64,000 bases of DNA, from the NCBI GenBank assembly GCA_951804985.1, contig OX638133.1, positions 4,050,501 through 4,114,500 of the forward strand, written 5' to 3'. Below the pieces are notes generated by a model. It worked only from the letters and a program-made list of their open reading frames with translations, ran no database searches and was not told the origin of the DNA. A program made the position numbers and the translations under genes. How positions within the stretch are numbered: position 1 is the first letter of the stretch; each line of letters starts with the position of its first letter. Origin of the DNA: Dryomyza anilis (Eukaryota > Arthropoda > Insecta > Diptera > Dryomyzidae). Positions 57,360-64,000 of the stretch are shown here, piece after piece.

Positions 57360-59108
57360 GTTTGGAATTTTATGTAAACATAATATATAATTGCCTGATA
57401 AATCATTTGTAAACACGGTTGTCTTGAGACTTGAACAGTGTTGTAATGAGCACTGATTTACATTATGATATCACGGAAACATTTTAATGTTGCCCCTTAA
57501 AATGGTGTATGTTCTAATAGAAACATAATAATTACTACATCCAAACAAAATAAATATTTGAAGCGAAACATAAATATGTTCAAAATAAAACATGATTTGG
57601 AACGAGCTGAATATAAATATGTTTCCAGAGAAACATATCAGTTGTTTCAGTTCAAAAGTAGTATGTTTGCATAGAAACATATCTAAATATTTTTGGAAAG
57701 TAATCCTGAAAATAAAATAAAAATAAAATATTGTTTTTTTTTTATTAATTTTTATTAAAAATCATTAAACATGCACAGTGGGAATTAATAATATTTGAAT
57801 TCATATTTAAATGTATAAATAAATAATTGAATTAAAACTGCTAGTACAAGTCTCAGTGCAGCACATAGCGTTGGCAAGGAATTCGCGGAGCCTGTTGTAA
57901 AAAACTATGCCGAATACTGTTTGAAAATAGAAGCACTGATTTTTCAGTTGTGGTTTTTTTATGAAATATCCGTGTCGGCTTTTCACAATGTTTTTAGAAA
58001 AACATTCCGGAACAATTAAATTATATACTGCACAAAGAAAGGATAATCTTTGTTATTATTTGTACTTTTTGTACCACAATTTGTATATTTTTTAAATTTA
58101 CAAATGACATCGGATTACCGATCGGATTCTCAACAAACATCAAAAGACACGTATGCAGAAAATGGCGGTCACTGAGTGTAAACTTCGTATACAAGAAGAA
58201 TATTGCAAGAATTTTTATTTATTTATTGTATTTTCAAGTAATTTCATTTTATGTTTCTTTTCAAATATCAGTATGTTTAAAAGGACCAATACATACTTCA
58301 AACTACGAAAAAGAGACGTAGATAGAAAATTATGATGAACGAGTGCCAACTTCGTATACAAGAAGAATGTTGGAAGAATACATTTATTTAAATCCAAAAT
58401 CTTTTTTGTTTGTTTTTAGCGTTGGACTGCGAGCCGAAAGGTCTCCGGTTCAAGCCTGGACTGGGGCTAACAACATCTTTTCATAGAAACATTTTTCTAT
58501 ACCGCGCTACCTCTCGTCAGTAAAAGGCAAACCTACGAGAGTAAAACCATTGCATATGAAAAGCTCTCACCCGCCGTTCGGATTCGGCAATAAACTGTAG
58601 GTCCCACCACTTTGTGTACAAATATATCACGCACAGCTCAAAAATGGTGAGAGAGCTCGGCCGAAGTTCTATACAGGACTGTAGTGCCAAACTATTATTA
58701 TTATTATGTTCAGACGATGGCAAAAGATGGCGTAGGTAGAAAATGCTGTGCAAGGTTGCCAACTTCGTCTGTGGATAACTAATCGAATGAAGACGAGCGT
58801 TGCGAACATACGTTATAATTAGATTTGAATAAAATTATCAATTTGTTTTGAAACATAGTTATAACCAAGTAAACTGCAAAGAAATAGTGTATTCAAATGC
58901 AATTAAAATTTTATGTTTGTTTCAAAATATATTTATGGTAAGTTTGACAGATTCCGCTGGGGAATACATAAAATGTTTACACATAGTAATATGTTATTAC
59001 TATCTGAACAAAAATTTGATTACACTTCATTCGTAATACATGTATGGTGATTTCGTATTATTTTTTAATTACATTCAAACATATTCAAACAAATATTTTC
59101 TACCCGTG
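57360..59108. repeat. Dispersed repeat of unknown class, copy 2, with SINE inside
   Basis: Nearly collinear with 36051-37331 (shared starts gtttggaattttatgtaaac; shared acttcgtatacaagaagaat blocks; shared end cccgtg). It is longer than copy 1 even without the 289-bp SINE because of an extra sub-repeat at about 58150-58320. The overlapping 60-69-codon ORFs are incidental. Confidence 0.7.
58419..58707 (+). mobile_element. tRNA-derived SINE, copy D (5' truncated)
   Basis: It starts at gcgttggactgcgagccg, so the A box is missing and the B-box sequence is kept. The rest is full length to an (ATT)n tail. Comparison with copy 1 of the host repeat (about 36925-36950) shows that roughly 10 bp of target (near aaacatcaat) are missing at the insertion, with no evident target duplication. 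Confidence 0.85.
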
Positions 59109-60739
59109 CAAGAAAATACTATCTCAAACAATTTTGGGATGAAAAATTGTGTGTTTTGAGCGATTCTATCTATCAAATGCATCTCGGACAATATTTCTCA
59201 AACCAATTTTTCACCAGACAATAATTTCGAGACTATTTTTCCTAGAGACTATTTCTCTTTAGAGAATTCTTTCCCAGGAAATTTTCTTCCGAGACTTTTA
59301 TTTCCCAAATAATTCTTCTCCGAAAAATTCTTTTCCAAATAATTCTTCCTCTATAAAATGATACGTCGAGACAGTTCTTTTGAAAACAATTCTTCCACGA
59401 GATAATTTTTTCTGCGATCATTTTTTTTTGTAATTTTCAACTCTTTAATTTCATTTAGTAGACTCTGTAAAATAATAAAACAATTTATCGAGAAGATTTG
59501 CCTGAAGAATTTTTTTTAAGGAAGCACTGTCACATTTTCTTAAGAAGAGTTTCGCAATTTTCTTAAGAGAGTCGCCTCTGAAAAGAACTGCAGCAAAGAA
59601 TATTTGTTTTTAGAAAGAAAGAATTTTTCGAGGATGAATGATCGGGGGCAAAGAATTTTCATTTTCCCTATACATTGATTTCAACAAGATATCAAATATG
59701 AATAATAGTAATACCGATTTAAGTAATTGATTTTTATGTCACAAAAAAAAATGTCTCTGCTGACATAAGTACGACATTTGTTGTTTTTAAATAAACAAAT
59801 GTTCACGCAATAAAATTCAATTTATTAAGTTCTAAACTGAATTTGTTTCCACTTTTTTTATGTGACTTAACCTAGAGAAAAATCTGCTTAAAAGATTTAT
59901 CACTTGGTGTGTGTAAAAATCAGAGTTTTTATTAACCCGCCATAAAACTTGAATGACTATAGAAGTTGCTTTGTTTTTTTAAATACAGCATAAAATAATC
60001 TTGTTTTTGTGTTATTTTTTTTTTTTGTTCAGTTTTGCTACGTTTGTCCATTTTATAGGCCACACAGGGTCCCCTTTAAGTGGTATCGCAAGTTTAAAAA
60101 CTATTTTTGAATTATTTCATCGTAAATGGGTTGACAACGACAATATGCACGGCACATTGGCAACACTGGCAGCTGCAAAAATCACGCAACGCCATTTCGT
60201 CTTTCTAAGCCATAAACTTTGATGCATAAAAATTCCGAAACTAACCAAAAAGTTACCAGCACCACCAACATCTACTGCGAACTCCATACTTTGAAAAGTT
60301 CCTCCATCCTGCGAACATTTCCACCAGTCGACGGCTCTACGTGTTATAACGTGTTTCATGTTGTAATGAAAACTTGCGGCGTTGCCACCCTCCCACTATG
60401 TGTGAAAGAGAGTATGGATTGAGTTGAACAGTTGGATGGTCAGCTCTATGTTGAGCGAGGAACTGAACTCAACTCATTTTAAAAACATCTGAATTACAGC
60501 AAAAACAACAAGTTATGCGGGTGCCGAAACCATTTTCTCGTTTTAATTGTCCCTAACGTCGAAACGAACTACTTGAAAATGGCTTTTTTCACATTCGCAC
60601 CGCAATTGCACTGAAAATCAAAAGACCAAAGAGTGAGTAACAGTGGTATCGGAATAGCAGTTACTATTTCTTCTAAGGTTAAATGTACCAAATTTAATTA
60701 TAATGTTATTAAAGGGCAACCGAGAAGTCTTCCCGTGAA
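59109..60739. other. AT-rich stretch, then a unique island
   Basis: From about 59215 to 59430 are loose aattcttccc-type motifs (the TTCTTCCCC family). About 60040-60620 is GC-moderate unique DNA with three overlapping ORFs of 67-80 codons on both strands (60001-60222, 60117-60359, 60219-60422), none recognised. Confidence 0.35.
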
Positions 60740-61865
60740 AAATATTCCCCGATAATTCAACTTTCTTACAGAATTCTTCATTGTAGATATCTTCACCAAG
60801 GACAATTCTTCCCAAAGACAATTCTTTCCCAAGACAATTCTTCACCGAGACAATTCTTTCCCGAGACAATTCCTCTCCGAGAAAAATTCATACCCGGATA
60901 ATTGTACACCCCGAAAATTAATCTCCGCACAATTCTCTCCCAACACAATTCTTTCTTTAGACAATTCCTCCGCGGATAATTCTTCGCAGGAAAATAATTC
61001 TTTCCCAGACAGTTCATCTCCGAGACAATTCTTCCCCGAGACAATTCTTCCCCAAGAAAATTATTATTTGGACAATTCATCCCTAAGGCACTTCTTCTCC
61101 GAGACAATTATTTCCCAAGTCATTCTTAATCGGACCTTTCTTACCTTAGACAATTCTTCGGCAATAAAATTGTTCCTCGGACAATTCTTCCACGTGATAA
61201 TTCTTGTCCGAGACAATTCATCCCCGAACAACACTTTCCCTGACAATTCATTCCCCGATTCTTCCCTGAGACAATTCTTCTTTGGACCATTCTTCGCAGG
61301 AAAATATATTCACAGACTTTTTCTCGAGAAAACTCTTCCGCGAGACAATGAAACAAAATTCTTCATCGGACAATTCTTCCCAGTAACTTCATTCATGTTC
61401 GAGACAATTCTTCCCCGAGACAATACTTTCCCTAGTCATTTCTTATTCGGAAAATTCATATCCTAGACAATTCTTCCCCAATAAAATTCTTCCCTGTGAT
61501 AATTCTTGTCCGAGACAATTCATTCCCGGTCAACAATTTCCCAGACAATTCATCCCCGGACAACTTTTCCCCGAGAAAATTCATACCCGGCCAACACTTT
61601 CCCCGAGACAATTCTTCCCTGAGATAATTCTTCCTCGTACCATTCTTCGCAGGAAAATTCATTCACGGACTATTTTTCTTGAGAAAATTCTTCCCCAAGA
61701 CAATACTTCTCCAAGACAATGAAATTCTTCATCGGCAATTTTTCCCCGTAACAATTCATGTCACAGTCATTTCTTCCCCGAGAAAATATTTTCTCGCACA
61801 ATTCTTCTCCGAGAAAATTCGTACCCGGAAAATTCTACACCGGAAAATTCATTCTCGGACAATTG
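60740..61865. repeat. 15/16-bp minisatellite (gagacaattcttcccc type), diverged
   Basis: About 70 loosely conserved units on the + strand, for example gagacaattcttcccc twice at about 61021-61055, with many length and base variants. The minus strand gives LSRGRIV / GKNCLGEE-like false ORFs of 68-104 codons. Loose copies of the same motif occur at about 48.6-49.3, 49.9, 51.9-52.4 (inverted), 59.2-59.4 and 63.7-64.0 kb. Confidence 0.85.
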
Positions 61866-62547
61866 TACAAATGCTGTAAGCCTTTAAACAACACGCGCCA
61901 GTTTTAGTATTTTGAAAAATTTTATAATTGGTATATATAAATTTTAAAAGTTTTTATTCTATTTTTTAAACCTACCTCGAGTTAGAAAATTTACACCCCA
62001 AGTTGACGCAGAACAACATCGAAAATCGAAATTAAAAGAAAATCCGAAACTACAATCATCAGCACCTTGTTGAAATACACCGCGAAGAAGTACTAAAAAC
62101 GACTAAATGTGGCACGAGAAATCGACCAAAACATTCGGGAGGCGGGCCGGACCGCACAAAACCAAGAAACTAATGCAGCGCTAATTTAATTACAAAACGC
62201 AAAAGTGTCGCTTTTTAAAGCGCAATCATCACCGCAGAATGGACCACGACAGAGCCGAGCAACCAGCAGCAGAAAAGCAGTAGCCTGTGGCAGCATGAAG
62301 GACACAACACAAAGGAGCTGCACCAAAGGAGAGCAAAAGTAGCCGACTACAGTGTGCAGAGTAATCGAGCGGTGACTCCATACAAATGACTGAATTTATC
62401 TCATCCGCAGTTCACAGTCCATGGTCCATACAGCGTCCGTAGTCCGCATAGTTTTTAGCAAATCACTGCACAAATCTAAGCGGAGTCGGAAAATGGAAAA
62501 AACAAAGAAAAGAACGAAAGACAGAACGAAGGACAGGACGACACGCC
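61866..62547 (+). promoter_or_regulatory. Possible 5' UTR / promoter-proximal region
   Basis: Composition becomes GC-moderate and purine-rich from about 61975, with CAG runs and several very short upstream frames (for example ATG GAC CAC GAC at about 62240 closing at 62282, and ATG AAG GAC ACA at about 62295 closing at 62342). This is typical of long fly 5' leaders. No TATA box or initiator is convincing. The call depends on the exon that follows. Confidence 0.25.
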
Positions 62548-62727
62548 ATGCCACGCCGTGCGCGTAACAAATGGCGAAAGTCGAGTAAAAAGTTTTTTGG
62601 CAAGGATTTGTCGCCAAGGATCCGGTCGGTGATGTTTGAACGCAGCAACAATACTTCCAAGGATGTGAATGCGCTCGCCATCAAGTGTAAAAGTGTTGCA
62701 AAATTTAATTTAATGTCCTTGCATTAG
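62548..62727 (+). CDS. Candidate first coding exon, basic N-terminus, unidentified
   Basis: ATG at 62548 opens a 59-codon frame to TAG at 62725. It starts MPRRARNKWRKSSKKFFGK and continues DLSPRIRSVMFERSNN and TSKDVNALAIKCKSV. Residues up to about 46 look like real protein, with varied composition and a strongly basic start; the last dozen run into AT-rich DNA. This fits an exon ending near 62684 at caa|gtgtaa, with the rest intron. No family is recognised. The two minus-strand 73-codon frames overlapping it look like shadows. Two alternative donors (after tcg at about 62629 and gat at about 62664) cannot be excluded. Confidence 0.35.
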   Translation: MPRRARNKWRKSSKKFFGKDLSPRIRSVMFERSNNTSKDVNALAIKCKSVAKFNLMSLH

Positions 62728-63079
62728 AATTGTTAATTCTATTCCGTATTTCTGTTCTCGCCGTTGCTCTACTCTGTCGTTCTTACAAATCGTTGCACTC
62801 AAGCAAATGGGTGCGAATCAAAGAGTGCATTTATTTGGTGGCGAACCCATCAAGGATCAAGGATTGACTAAAAGTGCGCACGAAGGCACCTCTACTAGCC
62901 ATAGTACAAACTAAGTATTGAATTAATTAACACTTAGAGTGATTAAAGGAATTGCAATTTCTGGGTTAATTATGCCAAATGCAAATCAGTTGGTAAATTG
63001 TAATTTATAGCACTATTTATCACTAAAGGTCTACGAACTATAGACAAGAAATGGAAAATTAATTGTCTGATTGGAGGTA
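62728..63079. other. Non-coding stretch after the candidate exon
   Basis: No feature recognised. If the candidate exon is real, this is the start of an intron. Confidence 0.3.
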
Positions 63080-63153
63080 GAACCAACGCAGATTCGAAAC
63101 AGCGACTCAGCTCTTAGTCTAATGCACTAATCATCTGAGCCACCGACGCTACT
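63080..63153 (-). repeat. tRNA-like segment with A and B boxes
   Basis: On the minus strand: gcgtcggtggctcagatgat (A-box region), ttagtgcattagactaagag, then gtttcgaatctg (B-box region). The spacing is tRNA-like, but the arms do not pair cleanly, so it is more likely the head of a SINE related to copy E than a functional tRNA. Confidence 0.45.
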
Positions 63154-63555
63154 CTTTTATGGAAGACAAAAATCTCTTCATAACAGAGTTTTACCAAAAA
63201 AATAAAGAGGTTTACCATATTTTTACATAACCTAAATTGACGCTTTCATCAAAATATTTCTCAAGTGTTTTGAAAGGGTATAGGAGACTCCACATATTTA
63301 TGCAATACACAGTGCTGTTGGTAAAGAAGTTTGGAGTTAAAAGATGGGAGTAAAGATGGGATAGATTTGCCAATATCAAAAATATCAGAAAAATCAAACG
63401 AGTGGATAAAATTCCTCATATATATTATAAGAGTAAAGAACGAATTATACCTGTAATGTTCTATTGAGAGCCGAGTGAGGGTTGTTTCGATGCCTGGGTA
63501 GAACGAAAGAACACACGACCTGGTGGAATCATGCTATTGTAATACCTATAAAAAA
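63154..63555. other. AT-rich non-coding stretch
   Basis: No gene recognised; the short ORFs on both strands lack any motif. Confidence 0.3.
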
Positions 63556-63600
63556 GGTTTTCTTAAGCACCGTGAGTGTTCTGCGGTGCTTAAGAAAACC
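63556..63600. repeat. Perfect 16-bp stem hairpin
   Basis: ggttttcttaagcacc pairs perfectly with ggtgcttaagaaaacc across a 13-nt loop. An outer acctat / ataggt pair extends it. It stands alone next to the 210-bp repeat that follows. Confidence 0.8.
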
Positions 63601-63644
63601 AATAGGTGACGACATATTTTCATTCCCAATCACATATTCGCACT

Positions 63645-64000
63645 ATGTTCTTTTCGGCCCAGGAACTCAGAAAAGGATTTTAAAGACCCTGCCCCAATAA
63701 GCAAATTGTAATTCATCTCAGTCCGTATATAAATGGTGTTGATTATTATTTCCGTGATAATTCTTTCCGGATACAATTTTTCCCCGTATCAGTATTCTTT
63801 ATACAGTTCATCTTCAAGACAATTCTTCACGGTGACAATTCTGTACCGGACATATGTTCTTATCAGTCGAGGAACCCAGAAGAAGATATTGTATCCCCTG
63901 CCCCAATAAGCAAATTGCAATTCATCTTAGGCCGAATATAGGTGGTGTTGATTATTATTCCCGAGACATTTATTCCCAGACACAATTCTTCCCCGTACAA
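63645..64000 (+). repeat. Tandem unit of about 209 bp, at least partly two copies, cut by window end
   Basis: About 112 bp from atgttcttttcggcccagga is repeated at 63854-63966 with about 85 percent identity by eye (shared ccctgccccaataagcaaat and ggtgttgattattattycc). Between and after the copies are aattcttccccgta-type motifs, so the larger unit contains the 15/16-bp family. The array continues beyond the window. Confidence 0.7.

Noticed and set aside
60618..61662. Several minus-strand ORFs with LSRGRIV/GKNCLGEE repeats
   Set aside because: They translate the TTCTTCCCC 15/16-mer array in different frames; their motifs follow the repeat unit.

Overview
The window is eukaryotic, very AT-rich and essentially gene-free. 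Three things point to a higher fly (Diptera, probably Schizophora). Several elements carry a (TA)n tract, a conserved core and a GTCY tract, the signature of the dipteran mini-me/DINE-1 group of small Helitron-like elements. Short CAG/CAA-rich unique islands look like fly introns. Splice-site and LTR-promoter motifs fit insect consensus. I cannot name the species. No ORF longer than about 100 codons is a convincing gene; the longest ones (364, 256, 177 and 128 codons) are translations of tandem repeats.

Layout. At 1-783 there is a possible terminal exon on the + strand: pyrimidine tract, AG at 549, a short open frame ending in TGA at 615-617, then AATAAA signals. From 788 to about 20 kb lie foldback elements, five mini-me-like elements, a Tc1/mariner-like MITE, a piggyBac-like element, tRNA-derived SINEs and two copies of one LTR. 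From 20 to 30 kb there are unique islands between large arrays: an 8-bp array (22.25-23.28 kb), a 19-bp array (25.75-26.84 kb) and a 12-bp array (28.97-29.36 kb). From 30 to 43 kb come a 1.5-kb palindrome, a three-level transposon nest ending in a hAT-like element with intact 8-bp target duplications, and two TA-flanked elements with GGTAAAGTGGG termini. From 43 to 53 kb there are a foldback copy, an inverted relative of the 19-bp array (45.70-47.15 kb), a 15-bp array and a 44-bp hairpin array. From 53 to 60 kb there are a 2.3-kb long-TIR element interrupted by a SINE, and a second copy of the 36-kb repeat also carrying a SINE. From 60.7 kb to the end there are a 15/16-bp TTCTTCCCC-type array, a possible 5' UTR and first coding exon (62.0-62.7 kb), and a roughly 210-bp duplicated unit running off the edge.

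Interpretation. This looks like a large intron or intergenic desert between, or inside, one or two genes. Its most informative content is repeat biology: two 19-bp minisatellites about 20 kb apart share one consensus in opposite orientation and differ at one diagnostic base; nested insertions with visible target duplications order the events; and one mini-me copy has expanded a new octamer microsatellite. Family names come from termini and target duplications read by eye; no database search was possible.
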